64,000 bases of DNA from positions 5,022,001 to 5,086,000 of the forward strand of contig NZ_JARXYJ010000001.1 in assembly GCF_029894425.1 (NCBI RefSeq), written 5' to 3'. The position numbers and the translations under genes were made by a program. The notes beneath the pieces were generated by a model. That model saw only the letters and a program-made list of their open reading frames with translations. It ran no database searches and was not told the DNA's origin. Positions 43,251 through 51,744 of the stretch are shown one piece after another. Each line of letters begins with the position of its first letter. Positions within the stretch are counted from its first letter, which is position 1. The DNA is from Streptomyces sp. SAI-127. Lineage in GTDB: Bacteria > Actinomycetota > Actinomycetes > Streptomycetales > Streptomycetaceae.

Positions 43251-44165
43251 TCACCTTTTGGGCAGGCCCAGCCGGCCCCGGGTCGCGGCCAGCAGGATCA
43301 GGGCCGCCGCCGTCGTGCTGAGCAGGAGGGCGTGGGCGAGGTCGCCGTCGGACAGCGAGGGGAACATGTCCGACCAGGCGATCGAGAAGAAGTTGTTGAC
43401 GCCGGTGTGCAGCAGCATGACCAGCGGCATGCTCTCGCCGGACTTGTTGAACACCCAGGTCATCACGCAGCTGAACGTGATCGTCATCGCGATGAACTCC
43501 ACCGGCACGGTCCACGCCACGTGCGGCCCGCCGCCCCACTCCGTGAGGAACAGCGGCAGGTGCCAGCAGCCCCACAGCGCGCCGACGAGGAGGGTCGCGG
43601 TCAGGGGGCCGTAGCGACTCTGCATCCGCGGCATCGCGAACTCCCGCCAGCCGGGCTCCTCCGCGAGACCGGTGGTGATCATCTGGATGAGCAGTCCGGG
43701 AAGAAAGGCGGCGAGGACCATCGCGGGCGGCATGGCGGGACCCCGGCCGGCCAGCGCGGCCGAGGCGAGGGTCAGCGTGGCCGGCACCGCGAGCAGGACG
43801 ACCAGGTACCAGCGCCAGCTCACCTTGAACTTGGTCATCCTGGCCCGCCAGGTCCGCAGGCCCGCGCGTCCCTCCGTGAGCCCGGTGACGAGCAGGGCCG
43901 AGGCGATCGGGCCGAGGTAGGCGCCGGGCAGGACGCCCGTGAGCTGGGTGGCGCCGCCGGAGCCTGGGAAGGCGAAGTGCCAGACGCCGAGGCCGTTCTC
44001 GGAGAGGACGTACGGCGTCCAGGCGGCCCAGCTCAGTGCGAAGGCCAGCGTGAAGAACCAGGTCAGGGGGTTGCGGCGGATGCTGCCGCGCAGGCCGCGG
44101 TCAGCTTGCGGAGCGGGTCGGTCTTCGGTGCCGGTTTCGGTGGTCAGGGGCGCTTGGACGCTCAC
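43251..44165 (-). CDS. CPBP-family intramembrane metalloprotease
   Basis: A 304-residue membrane protein with eight or so helices. CPBP (Abi) motifs are EEPGWREFAMPRM with the Glu pair and Arg, and GALWGCWHLPLF with the His. A later HTGVNNFF supplies the last His and Asn. Members cut substrates within the membrane or act in bacteriocin immunity. GTG start after GAAGGGATCC. A 16-bp palindrome shared with the kinase gene lies 90 bases upstream, so it is a likely target of the adjacent two-component system. Confidence 0.88.
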   Translation of the reverse strand: MSVQAPLTTETGTEDRPAPQADRGLRGSIRRNPLTWFFTLAFALSWAAWTPYVLSENGLGVWHFAFPGSGGATQLTGVLPGAYLGPIASALLVTGLTEGRAGLRTWRARMTKFKVSWRWYLVVLLAVPATLTLASAALAGRGPAMPPAMVLAAFLPGLLIQMITTGLAEEPGWREFAMPRMQSRYGPLTATLLVGALWGCWHLPLFLTEWGGGPHVAWTVPVEFIAMTITFSCVMTWVFNKSGESMPLVMLLHTGVNNFFSIAWSDMFPSLSDGDLAHALLLSTTAAALILLAATRGRLGLPKR

Positions 44166-44254
44166 CGCGGATCCCTTCGGAGGGGGCTGATGTGATGGCT
44201 CCAGCACACCAGCGCGGCGCCCTCGGATCATTGCCGCGCACGCCCCGACTCCCG

Positions 44255-44270
44255 GTACAGCAGGCTGTAC
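44255..44270 (-). promoter_or_regulatory. Palindrome GTACAGC-N2-GCTGTAC upstream of the CPBP protease gene
   Basis: Perfect 7-2-7 inverted repeat with AG centre. It lies two bases beyond the response-regulator stop codon and about 90 bases before the CPBP start. The same arms with CT centre occur at 46572-46587. The two-base centre is too tight for a good RNA hairpin and suits a dimeric NarL-type regulator. Confidence 0.6.
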
Positions 44271-44271
44271 T

Positions 44272-44931
44272 TCAGCGGGCCCGGCGCGCGTCCTCGAGGT
44301 AGCGCAACACCGCCGCGACCCGCCGGTCCACCTGGTCCGTCGGCGCCAGGTCCAGCTTCGCGAAGATGCTCCGGATGTGCTTGTGCACGGCCCCGTCGGT
44401 CACGAACAGCTTCTCCGCGATGGCGCTGTTGCCCAGCCCCTCGGCCATCAGGGCGAGTACGTCCTTCTCGCGCGGGCTGAGCCGCTCCAGGCGCGCGTCC
44501 TGACGGGACCGTGTGAACAACTGCGCGACGACCTCGGGGTCGATGGCGGTGCCGCCGGACGCGACCCGGCGCAGCGCGTCGAGGAACTCCTCGACGCGGC
44601 CGACCCGTTCCTTGAGCAGATAGCCCAGCCCGCCGACCCCGCCGGTCAGCAGCTCGGTCGCGAAGCTCTGCTCGACGTAGGCGGACAGCACGAGAACGGC
44701 GAGCTCGGGCCTGCGCCGCCGGGCCTCCACGGCCGCGCGGATCCCCTCGTCGGTGTGCGTGGGCGGCATCCGTACGTCGAGGATGGCCACGTCGGGCTTG
44801 TGCGCGTCGATGGCGTCGAGCGCCCCCTCGGCGCTGCCGGCGGTGCCGACCACGTCCAGCCCCTCGGCACGCAACAGAAGGGCGAGCCCCTCCCGCAGCA
44901 GAGCGTCGTCCTCGGCGATCACGATCCGCAT
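44272..44931 (-). CDS. NarL/LuxR-type response regulator
   Basis: A 219-residue regulator. The receiver domain (about 1-120) has the acidic pair in IAEDDALL, the phosphorylated Asp in DVAILDVRMPPTH, and Lys in YLLKERVG. The LuxR-type helix-turn-helix (about 150-210) reads LSPREKDVLALMAEGLGNSAIAEKLFVTDGAVHKHI. It is transcribed after the kinase gene (45293) in the same direction, but 361 bases of repeats lie between, and before the CPBP gene. It probably binds the two GTACAGC palindromes. Confidence 0.93.
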   Translation of the reverse strand: MRIVIAEDDALLREGLALLLRAEGLDVVGTAGSAEGALDAIDAHKPDVAILDVRMPPTHTDEGIRAAVEARRRRPELAVLVLSAYVEQSFATELLTGGVGGLGYLLKERVGRVEEFLDALRRVASGGTAIDPEVVAQLFTRSRQDARLERLSPREKDVLALMAEGLGNSAIAEKLFVTDGAVHKHIRSIFAKLDLAPTDQVDRRVAAVLRYLEDARRAR

Positions 44932-44970
44932 GGCAGGTCCCTCTCCAGGGTCATCGAGCCACCCGACACA

Positions 44971-45292
44971 CTCGCCGGGCGAACAGCGTCCTCACACGGG
45001 GCCGCACCACGCCCCGCACAGCCACAGACAGCACCTCGGCGCCCCGCACGGCAGGCCCGAACCCCGTACACACCGCACGGCGACTCCGCTTCGCCGGTCG
45101 ACGGACCCGCCAGGCGGGCTCGCCCGGCGAACAGCGTCCTCACCCACGGCCGCACCACACCCCGCACGGCCACCCACCCCCACATGGCCCGCCTCCGGAG
45201 TCGTCGGGCCGGCCGCCGGAGCGCACAGTCACAGACAGCCGCTCGGCGCACCACCCGGCAGGCCCGAACCCCGTCACACCGCGCACGGCCGC
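44971..45292. repeat. Imperfect intergenic duplication between kinase and regulator genes
   Basis: A block beginning CGAACAGCGTCCTCAC, with GCCGCACCAC and CCCGCAC following, is present at about 44971-45025 and again at 45118-45173. A second block with GGCAGGCCCGAACCCCGT is at about 45026-45084 and 45231-45292. The unit of about 115-170 bases has thus been copied once with insertions. No gene or ribosome-binding site was seen. Between cognate two-component genes such a spacer is unusual. Confidence 0.65.
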
Positions 45293-46498
45293 TCACGCAC
45301 CGCACGGCAGATCCGCCTCCAGCACCGTCGGGCCGCCCGGGGGGCTCGTGAGGTGGAGGGTGCCGTCGTGGGCGGCGATGCGGTGGCGGATGCCGGTGAG
45401 GCCGGAGCCGGTGTGCTCGTCGGCGCCGCCCCGGCCGTCGTCCGTGACCTGCAGCAGGAGCCGTGAGCCGGGGGCGCGGACCGTGATGGTGGCCCGGGTC
45501 GCCCCGCTGTGCTTGGCGATGTTGGTCAGCGCCTCGGCCGCGACGAAGTACGCGGTCGCCTCGACGGAGGCCGCGCATCGCCGCGGCACCTCGACATCGA
45601 CCGTGCACGGCACCGCGCTCTCCGCCGCGAGCCCGGTGAGCGCCCCGGCCAGCCCCCGGTCCGCGAGCACCGGAGGCAGGATGCTGCGGGAGACGGTCCG
45701 CAGCTCGGCCAGCGCCTGTTCGGCCGCGGACTGGGCCCGCTCCAGGAGTTCGTCGGCCCCGGCCGGATCGCGGGCGACCATGCGGCGGGCGGCCCCGAGC
45801 AGCACGGTCACCGTGACGATCCGGTTCTGGGTCCCGTCGTGCAACGAGCGCTCGATGCGCCGCAGTTCGGTGGCGTGGGCGTCCAGCGCGGCGGCCCGCG
45901 TGGCGGTCAGTTCGGCGACACGCAGGGAGAGATCCGCGTCGGGACCGGCCGACAGCAGCCGGCGCCCCGGGTTCGCCTGGAGTCGTGCCATGCCGGGCGT
46001 GAGCCCCAGCATGATGGCGATCCAGCCCACGCCGAGCAGGCACACGGCCAGGGCGTCCGGCCAGGAGTGCGCGACGCCGACCCCGATGGACGTGGCGGTC
46101 GCGTCCTTCGGGGCGAGCCGCCAGTACAGCGGAAACGCGGCGTCCCGTACGGCGAGCACCGGCAGGACGAAGCCGAGCAGCCCCAGCGGCAGTCCCACGA
46201 CCAGATGCCGGACCAGCCACAGCAGTTCACGCCGGGTCGTGGGGTCGGCGAGGGCGGCCCGCAGCCGTGTCGGCGGGGGCGCGGGGGCGATGACCTCGGG
46301 GCCCCACCGCGCGAGCCGGACGCGTTCCATGCCGGCCAGGGCGTGCAGCACACGCACCCCGCCGGGCGCCAGCACCAGCCACAGCAGCACGAACGGCGCC
46401 AGGACGGCCGTACCGAGTCCGGAGACCAGCTGGCCGAGCGCGGCGGCGGCGGTCGTGGCGGTCCCCACGGCAAGGCTCTTGACGTCTGCGGTGGCCAT
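45293..46498 (-). CDS. Two-component sensor histidine kinase, NarL-partner type
   Basis: A 401-residue kinase. Helices at about 15-45 and 85-165 form a membrane sensor. The HisKA_3 domain has the phosphorylated His in RRIERSLHDGTQNRI, and the ATPase domain shows EALTNIAKHSGA and VTDDGRGGAD. GAGGGGGTTCGG precedes the ATG at 46498. The adjacent response regulator (44272) is its evident partner. A 16-bp palindrome 74 bases upstream suggests autoregulation. Confidence 0.92.
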   Translation of the reverse strand: MATADVKSLAVGTATTAAAALGQLVSGLGTAVLAPFVLLWLVLAPGGVRVLHALAGMERVRLARWGPEVIAPAPPPTRLRAALADPTTRRELLWLVRHLVVGLPLGLLGFVLPVLAVRDAAFPLYWRLAPKDATATSIGVGVAHSWPDALAVCLLGVGWIAIMLGLTPGMARLQANPGRRLLSAGPDADLSLRVAELTATRAAALDAHATELRRIERSLHDGTQNRIVTVTVLLGAARRMVARDPAGADELLERAQSAAEQALAELRTVSRSILPPVLADRGLAGALTGLAAESAVPCTVDVEVPRRCAASVEATAYFVAAEALTNIAKHSGATRATITVRAPGSRLLLQVTDDGRGGADEHTGSGLTGIRHRIAAHDGTLHLTSPPGGPTVLEADLPCGA

Positions 46499-46571
46499 CC
46501 GAACCCCCTCTGACTGGAGGAAAACGACCCTAGGCGGAAAAGGTGTTCGGAGTACGGCCCGGAGCCGGAAA

Positions 46572-46587
46572 GTACAGCCTGCTGTAC
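46572..46587. promoter_or_regulatory. Palindrome GTACAGC-N2-GCTGTAC between the kinase and small membrane protein genes
   Basis: Perfect 7-2-7 inverted repeat, CT centre, midway between the kinase start (46498) and the divergent gene start (46679). It matches the site at 44255-44270 in both arms. It could control both divergent genes. Confidence 0.6.
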
Positions 46588-46678
46588 CACGGACCGGGCG
46601 GACCGCTGGATCGGCCGGACCGGGCTCCGGCTCGTAGCGTCGTCGGCATCGAGAACACCCGAGCCACTTGGAGTACCC

Positions 46679-46837
46679 GTGAACCTTCTGCTCTGGCCCC
46701 TGCTCGTCCTCAGCGTGCTCGGCAACGCGGTGGCGTCCTTCACCCCCGCCGACACCGCGGTGCACCTGGCCTTCGGCACGGTCACCGCGCTGACGGCCAC
46801 CGCCCTCGTCGTACGACGACTGCGCACCGGCCCCTGA
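46679..46837 (+). CDS. Small membrane protein, 52 residues, divergent from the kinase
   Basis: A GTG-started gene with a good GGAG ribosome-binding site at five bases spacing. The product has two hydrophobic helices, LLLWPLLVLSVLGNAVASF and VHLAFGTVTALTATALVV, with a basic end RRLRTGP. Its upstream region holds the palindrome shared with the two-component genes, so it may be a regulated or sensory partner. It ends seven bases before the end of the convergent substrate-binding protein gene. No family was recognised. Confidence 0.65.
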   Translation: MNLLLWPLLVLSVLGNAVASFTPADTAVHLAFGTVTALTATALVVRRLRTGP

Positions 46838-46844
46838 ACAACGC

Positions 46845-47939
46845 CTACTTGAGGCCGATCGCCGCACAGTCCGCCGCGTACTCGGCGGTGCAGATCTGCT
46901 TCACGGTGTACACGTCGTCCTTGATCACCGTCTGCTGGATGTTGTCCCTGGTCAGCGCGACCACTGGGACCAGCAGCGACGGGATGTCGTTCTGGGTGGG
47001 GCTGTCGACCTTGTCGCGGATGAGCGCGTCGAACTGGATGCCGCGGCCCTGGACCTTGTACACCGCGATCTGCGCCGCGTTGGTCGCCTCCAGCAGGAAG
47101 GACTTGTACACGGTCATGTACTGCTCGCCCGACACGACCCGCTGCACCGCGGCGAGGCTCGCGTCCTGCCCGGTCACCGGCGGGATCTTCGTGGCCCCCG
47201 CCTCCTTGAGTTCGTCGATGACCGCGCCCGCCATGTCGTCGTTGGCCGAGTAGACGGCGGCGATGTTGTTCAGGCCGTACGAGGCGATCGCCGCCTTCAT
47301 GTTGGCCTTGGCGACCGACGGCAGCCAGTCCTTGGTGTCGTACTGCTTGGCGATGACGACCTTGCCGTTGAGCTCGTCCAGCGCGCCCTTCTTGAAGAGG
47401 GCGGTGTTGGGGTCGGCGAGCGAGCCGTTCATCATGACGATCTTGCTGGTCTCGGCCTTGTCACCGAGCGCCTCGACGATGGCCCGGCCCTGCACCTCGC
47501 CGACGAGCTCGTTGTCGTGCGAGACATAGGCGTCGATGGGACCCTGGGCGAGCCGGTCGTAGGCGATGACGGGGATGCCCGCGTCCTTCGCCTTCTGCAC
47601 ATCCGGCTCGATCGCCTTGGCGTCCACCGCGTCCACCAGGATCACGTCCACCTTGGCAGCGACCATCTGCTGGAACTGCTGGCTCTGCCGCTTCTCGCTC
47701 GCCCCGGCGTTGGCGTAACTGACCTTGCCCTTGCCGCGGGTGAGGGTCGCGACCTCCTTCTTGATGAGCGGGTAGTCGAACCGGTCGAAGCGGCTGGTGT
47801 CCCGGTCGGGGAGCAGCAGGCCCAGCGTGATGTCGTCGCCCTTCTTGGGGCTCACCGCGGTGTCGCTGCTGCCCACCCCGCAGGAGGTGAGCAGAAGGGC
47901 CGACACACAGACGGCCATGACGGAGGGGATGGGGCGCAT
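46845..47939 (-). CDS. Sugar ABC transporter substrate-binding lipoprotein (XylF/RbsB-like)
   Basis: A 364-residue lipoprotein with lipobox LLTSC (Cys20), followed by the two-lobed periplasmic-binding fold of the Peripla_BP_4 type: VDVILVDAVDAKAIEPDVQKAKDAGIPVIAYDRL, VSHDNELVGEVQGRAIV, DDMAGAVIDELKEAGA, and VTGQDASLAAVQRVVSGEQYMTVYK. This is the D-xylose/ribose-binding pattern. No permease or ATPase gene is adjacent, so it may serve a remote transporter. Confidence 0.88.
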   Translation of the reverse strand: MRPIPSVMAVCVSALLLTSCGVGSSDTAVSPKKGDDITLGLLLPDRDTSRFDRFDYPLIKKEVATLTRGKGKVSYANAGASEKRQSQQFQQMVAAKVDVILVDAVDAKAIEPDVQKAKDAGIPVIAYDRLAQGPIDAYVSHDNELVGEVQGRAIVEALGDKAETSKIVMMNGSLADPNTALFKKGALDELNGKVVIAKQYDTKDWLPSVAKANMKAAIASYGLNNIAAVYSANDDMAGAVIDELKEAGATKIPPVTGQDASLAAVQRVVSGEQYMTVYKSFLLEATNAAQIAVYKVQGRGIQFDALIRDKVDSPTQNDIPSLLVPVVALTRDNIQQTVIKDDVYTVKQICTAEYAADCAAIGLK

Positions 47940-47989
47940 GGCGATCCTGTGGGTGGGGGGCTGTCACGTAGGCGCAACAGTAAGTGCCC

Positions 47990-48700
47990 TCAATCCCGAT
48001 CAAACACCCTGACGTTTTCCTTCAAGGGATCGCCACTCGGCGTCCGCAACTGAGAGCCGATGTACACAAGTTGCACGGCGGTCAGTGCGCGCACCACGAG
48101 GATGCCGGCGACGGCGGCGCCGACGACGGCGAGATCGGCGACCAGCAGCGTGGTCACGCCGTTGTAGGCGCGGGCGATGAGGTCGTCCGTGTCACCGTCG
48201 TACATCAGGCCGACCCCGGTGACCATGCCGGCCAGCCACAGCGCCCACCACACGTTCACGACGACGGGCAGCTTCCGGTCCGGGGCGCTCTTGTGGTGGA
48301 TGTCGGCGACGATGCCGCGCGGGATCCAGAGGTTGGCGATCGGCACGAACCAGGCGGCGTAGACCCAGATGCCGGAGTAGCGCGGGCGCTCGCCGGACAG
48401 GGCCCGCGCGTTGTCCCGCATCCGCCCCAGCCAGCCGATGAACAGGGCCGCGCACACCAGCGTGAGGAGGCTTCCGGCCGTGCTGACCAGGTGGTACGAG
48501 TCCTCCAGGGCGTTCAGCGGCCGGTGCCGGCCCTCGCCCTGGTTCGGCGGCCCGGAGGCGGGCTCCCCCGCGACGGCGAGCCGGATGTCCCACACGGCCC
48601 GCACCGCGTAGGCGGCACCGGCGAGCCCGAGCCCGGCGACGGCGAGGCGGGCCGAGCCACGCGCCGAGCGCACGGCGGGCCGGACGGTGTTCTCACTCAC
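47990..48700 (-). CDS. DUF4328 membrane protein
   Basis: A 236-residue protein with five helices, typical of DUF4328: WDIRLAV before a loop, a central FIGWLGRMRDNARAL, then SGIWVYAAWFVPIANLWIPRGIVADIH and AVVGAAVAGILVVRALTAVQ. Residues W, R and P in the loop are characteristic. GTG start after GGGGGACTCC. Function unknown. Confidence 0.82.
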   Translation of the reverse strand: MSENTVRPAVRSARGSARLAVAGLGLAGAAYAVRAVWDIRLAVAGEPASGPPNQGEGRHRPLNALEDSYHLVSTAGSLLTLVCAALFIGWLGRMRDNARALSGERPRYSGIWVYAAWFVPIANLWIPRGIVADIHHKSAPDRKLPVVVNVWWALWLAGMVTGVGLMYDGDTDDLIARAYNGVTTLLVADLAVVGAAVAGILVVRALTAVQLVYIGSQLRTPSGDPLKENVRVFDRD

Positions 48701-48839
48701 GGAGTCCCCCTTCGGAACGATCGGTTCACCCCCTCATCGTCCCGAACCCGGTGATCGGTTCACGCGGACGTTCGTGCCCCGGCGGGCCCGAGGGCGAGAA
48801 CCCGAGAAGAAATACCGCGGGGCGAGGATCGTGGGAGCC

Positions 48840-49620
48840 ATGGACGAACAGCGATACGACGTGTGGGCGTCCGGCGCCGCCTACGACCGTTACATGGGCC
48901 GCTGGAGCCGCGCGGTCGCGCGCGAGTTCACGGCCTGGCTCGGCCGTCCGGACGGACTGCGGTGGCTGGACGTGGGGTGCGGCACCGGGGTGCTGTCGGC
49001 GGTGGTCCGGGAGCGCTGCCGGCCCGACCTGGTCGTGGGCTGCGACCGCTCCGAGGGCTTCGTCCGCGCGGGCCGGGCCGGGGTCGTGGCGGACGCCATG
49101 GCGCTTCCCGTCCGGGACGGCGCCTTCGACGTGGCGGTCAGCGGTCTGACCCTGAACTTCCTGCCCGACCCCGTGGCGGCGGTCACCGCGATGGCCCGCG
49201 CGGTCCGGCCGGGCGGCGCTCTGGTGGCCGGGTACGTCTGGGACTACGCCGACGGGATGCGCCTGCTGCGCCTCTTCTGGGACACCGCCGCCGAACTCGA
49301 CCCGGGCGCAGCCGAGTTGGACGAAGGCCTGCGGTTCCCCGGTTGTCGTCCCCAGCCGCTGCACGACCTGTGGACGACCGCGGGACTCGTCGACGTGATC
49401 GTGCGCGCGATCGAAGTCCCCACCGTTTTCGCCGACTTCGCCGATCTGTGGGGCCCCTTCCTGGCCGGCCCAGGGCCCCGCGCCGGGCTATGTCACCAGC
49501 CTCCCCCCGGCCGCCCGGGACGAACTGCGCGAAGCTCTGCGCGCGGCCGCCCCCACCGCCCCCGACGGTTCGATCCCCCTCTCGGCACGCGCCTGGGCCG
49601 TACGCGGACGAACCAGGTGA
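48840..49620 (+). pseudogene. Class I SAM-dependent methyltransferase, one-base frameshift near its end
   Basis: A methyltransferase of about 259 residues. The SAM site is WLDVGCGTGVLSAVV, later VGCDRSEGFVRAGRAG, then GLTLNFLPDPVAAVTAMARAVRPGG. Codon use and motifs continue in frame to about 49467, where GGCCC seems to carry one extra C. Dropping it restores a normal C terminus (YVTSLPPAARDELRE, then ARAWAVRGRTR) to the TGA at 49618-49620. Read literally the frame runs on to 49721 with an Arg/Pro-rich tail. This is either a true frameshift or a sequence error. GTGGGAGCC precedes the ATG. Confidence 0.75.
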
Positions 49621-49717
49621 ACCAGCCGGTCACTTGTGGCCCATGCGACACCTCACGCCCCGGTTACGTTTCGCTCAACCTCTGGTTGCGGGGCGGTGAG
49701 CGGGCGACGATGGGCAC

Positions 49718-50116
49718 ATGACTCTGGCCGAGCGCGCCCTGGAGCGCCTGGAGGCGTGGTCCGACCTCAGCACGGGCCTGCCCAGCTGCGGAGCCGGGCT
49801 GGCGCTGCGCTCCGGGCACAGCGAGATCGTGCACTTCCACCCGGGGCGGGACGTGGATCTGCACCTCACCGAACCGGCCATCCGCAGATTCCACGACGAC
49901 CTCCAGGAATCGACCGCGGTCCGGCTGCTGCCGGGCTCCCGCTGGGTCACCGTCCACCTCGACTGCGAGACCGACGTCGACCTGCTGATGAGCCTGGTCA
50001 GCATGGCCCTGAAGGCCCACCACGCGGGGCCCCGGCCCGTCGGCCCGGCCGAGTGCAACTTCCACCGGGTCACAGTGGTCCCCCGGGACTCCCCTTTTGC
50101 CCCGATTAGGCGATAA
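49718..50116 (+). CDS. Luciferase-domain (DUF5519-like) small protein
   Basis: A 132-residue protein with an alpha/beta core: LASRSGHSEIV-like strand (ALRSGHSEIVHFHPGRDVDLHLT), a basic loop, and WVTVHLDCETDVDLLMSLVSMALKAHH. This matches the small domain named after its similarity to a phosphoribosyl-type luciferase. Function unknown; no catalytic residue can be assigned. It lies seven bases before the next gene and may be co-transcribed. Confidence 0.65.
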   Translation: MTLAERALERLEAWSDLSTGLPSCGAGLALRSGHSEIVHFHPGRDVDLHLTEPAIRRFHDDLQESTAVRLLPGSRWVTVHLDCETDVDLLMSLVSMALKAHHAGPRPVGPAECNFHRVTVVPRDSPFAPIRR

Positions 50117-50123
50117 TCGGAGT

Positions 50124-50495
50124 ATGAGTACCGCGACGTTTGTCCTGGCGGCCTCGTCGAGCGAAGTAGTCAACGTGATCGCCGCCTTCGCCGGTGGACT
50201 GTTCATCGCCGGCGCGCTGGTGTGTGCCGTGGTGTTCGGCATGCGGGTCCAGGACCGGGAGCTTCCACGGCCGCTCAGCAAGGAGCAGCCGCACCTCCCG
50301 GAGACCGGGCCGATCCGCGAGATGCGGGAGATGCGCGAGCCGGACGAGCTGCCGGCCACCGCGGACGAGCAGGAACGGCTGATGCCGTACCAGCTCCATC
50401 ACGCGGGAAGCAGACGAGGAAAGGACCAGAACCGCAAACGCTGGCTGCCCGGCTCCAGCGGCGGATTCGGCAGCGGCGGCCTCGGCCACGTGTGA
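50124..50495 (+). CDS. DUF6479-like small membrane protein
   Basis: A 123-residue protein with one helix near the N terminus (VVNVIAAFAGGLFIAGALVCAVVFG) and a long charged tail (PLSKEQPHLPETGPIREMREMREPDEL, then a basic SRRGKDQNRKR and a Gly-rich end). The tail is probably cytoplasmic. ATCGGAG precedes the ATG. Function unknown. Confidence 0.72.
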   Translation: MSTATFVLAASSSEVVNVIAAFAGGLFIAGALVCAVVFGMRVQDRELPRPLSKEQPHLPETGPIREMREMREPDELPATADEQERLMPYQLHHAGSRRGKDQNRKRWLPGSSGGFGSGGLGHV

Positions 50496-50606
50496 CCGGG
50501 CCCGAGGCCGGGCCACCAGGTCAGCCCCACGCGCCGCTTCGTGGTGCCGGCCGGCTGCCCTTCGCGGTGCCGGCGAGGAGCCGCACCGCACTAAGCCCGT
50601 TCAAGA

Positions 50607-51092
50607 TCAGACCCGCTTCTCCGGCGGCTTGTACACCGCCAGCGCCCAGATCACGAAGAAGTCGAGGCCGATCATGATGACCGACCAGAACGGGGCGTAG
50701 GGCAGGAAGAGGAACTGGGCGATCATGCTCAGCGAGGCCAGGAATATGCCGGTCATCCTGGCCCAGGCGGCGCCCTTGAGGATGAACGCGCCGGTGACGA
50801 CCGCGACGGCGCCCAGGCAGAGCAGGATCACACCCCAGCCGGTGAGGCTGATCTTGTAGACGTAGTCGCCGACGCGGCTCCAGACATCGTCCTCCGCGAG
50901 CAGGGAGATGCCCTGGAAGACCGCCAGGATGCCGTTCATCAGCAGCAGCACACCGGCGAAGACGACACCGCCGGTGGCCCACGCGGTCTCGGTGGGCGTC
51001 GGCCCGAGGCCCGGCGCGGGGGCCGGGGCCGGGGCCGGGGGTGTGCCGGCGGACGGCTGTGTGGGCTGTGTCGCGTGCGGTTGCTGCGTCAT
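50607..51092 (-). CDS. DUF7144-like membrane protein
   Basis: A 161-residue protein with four predicted helices after a Pro/Ala-rich N terminus: VVFAGVLLLMNGILAVFQGI, YKISLTGWGVILLCLGAVAVVTGAFIL, MTGIFLASLSMIAQFLFLP, SVIMIGLDFFVIWALAVY. This four-helix layout with the WGVILL and MTGIFLASLS words is shared by a family of Streptomyces membrane proteins. Function unknown. Confidence 0.75.
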   Translation of the reverse strand: MTQQPHATQPTQPSAGTPPAPAPAPAPGLGPTPTETAWATGGVVFAGVLLLMNGILAVFQGISLLAEDDVWSRVGDYVYKISLTGWGVILLCLGAVAVVTGAFILKGAAWARMTGIFLASLSMIAQFLFLPYAPFWSVIMIGLDFFVIWALAVYKPPEKRV

Positions 51093-51241
51093 GACCGTGT
51101 CCCACCTCTCGGGGTCGATGTGTTTCGACCATCGGGCGCAGCGGGGGCGGCCACCACGGGAGTGGACCGTTCGGGTGACGCCGGGCGTGCGGCCGTAAGG
51201 GGGGAGCCCTTCACTGGAGGGGACACCCCGCTGGAGGCGAG

Positions 51242-51700
51242 ATGACCCGCTGGACGACTGCCGCGCTGCTGACGACGCTGGCCCTCACCGGCCTGACCGC
51301 CTGCTCCGACGAGGACAGCCCGTCGTCGGTGGCGAGCAAGGTCGCGTCGGCCGCCTCCCGCGCCGGGGAAGCGGTGTCGTCGGCCACCGCGGAGGCGGGC
51401 AGGCGGTTCGACGACATCAAGAACGGCGTCGACGCCAAGGACGACGTACGGCTCGGCACTCCCGCCACCGCTTCGGACGGCCGTACGACAGTGGAGGTCA
51501 CCGCCACCAACTCCGCGGACTCGGCGAAGTCCTTCACCGTCGAGGTCGACTTCACCGACCGGAACGGCAAGCTGCTGGACGCCGTGGTGCTGACCGTGTC
51601 GGACGTACCCGCGGGTGGTTCGGGGAAGGGGACGGCGCGCAGCACGCACGACCTGTCGGGGGACGTGCGGGCGAAGGTGCCGAGAGCGGTCCGCCACTAG
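51242..51700 (+). CDS. Small lipoprotein of unknown function
   Basis: A 152-residue lipoprotein with lipobox LTAC (Cys21), a Ser/Ala-rich spacer, then a beta-rich domain: TVEVTATNSADSAKSFTVEVDFTDRNGKLLDAVVLTVSDVPAGG. This resembles FxLYD/DUF4352-like surface modules. GGAGGCGAG precedes the ATG. It lies convergent to the next gene. Confidence 0.75.
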   Translation: MTRWTTAALLTTLALTGLTACSDEDSPSSVASKVASAASRAGEAVSSATAEAGRRFDDIKNGVDAKDDVRLGTPATASDGRTTVEVTATNSADSAKSFTVEVDFTDRNGKLLDAVVLTVSDVPAGGSGKGTARSTHDLSGDVRAKVPRAVRH

Positions 51701-51706
51701 GCCCCG

Positions 51707-51744
51707 GTCACGCCATCCGGTCACGCCATCCCGTCACGCCATCC
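51707..51744. repeat. Threefold 13-base tandem repeat at the end of the DUF6445-like gene
   Basis: GTCACGCCATCC occurs at 51707-51718, 51720-51731 and 51733-51744. The stop codon of the minus-strand gene at 51734 lies inside the third copy, so two extra copies of its last codons sit downstream. This looks like local slippage and seems harmless. Confidence 0.7.
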
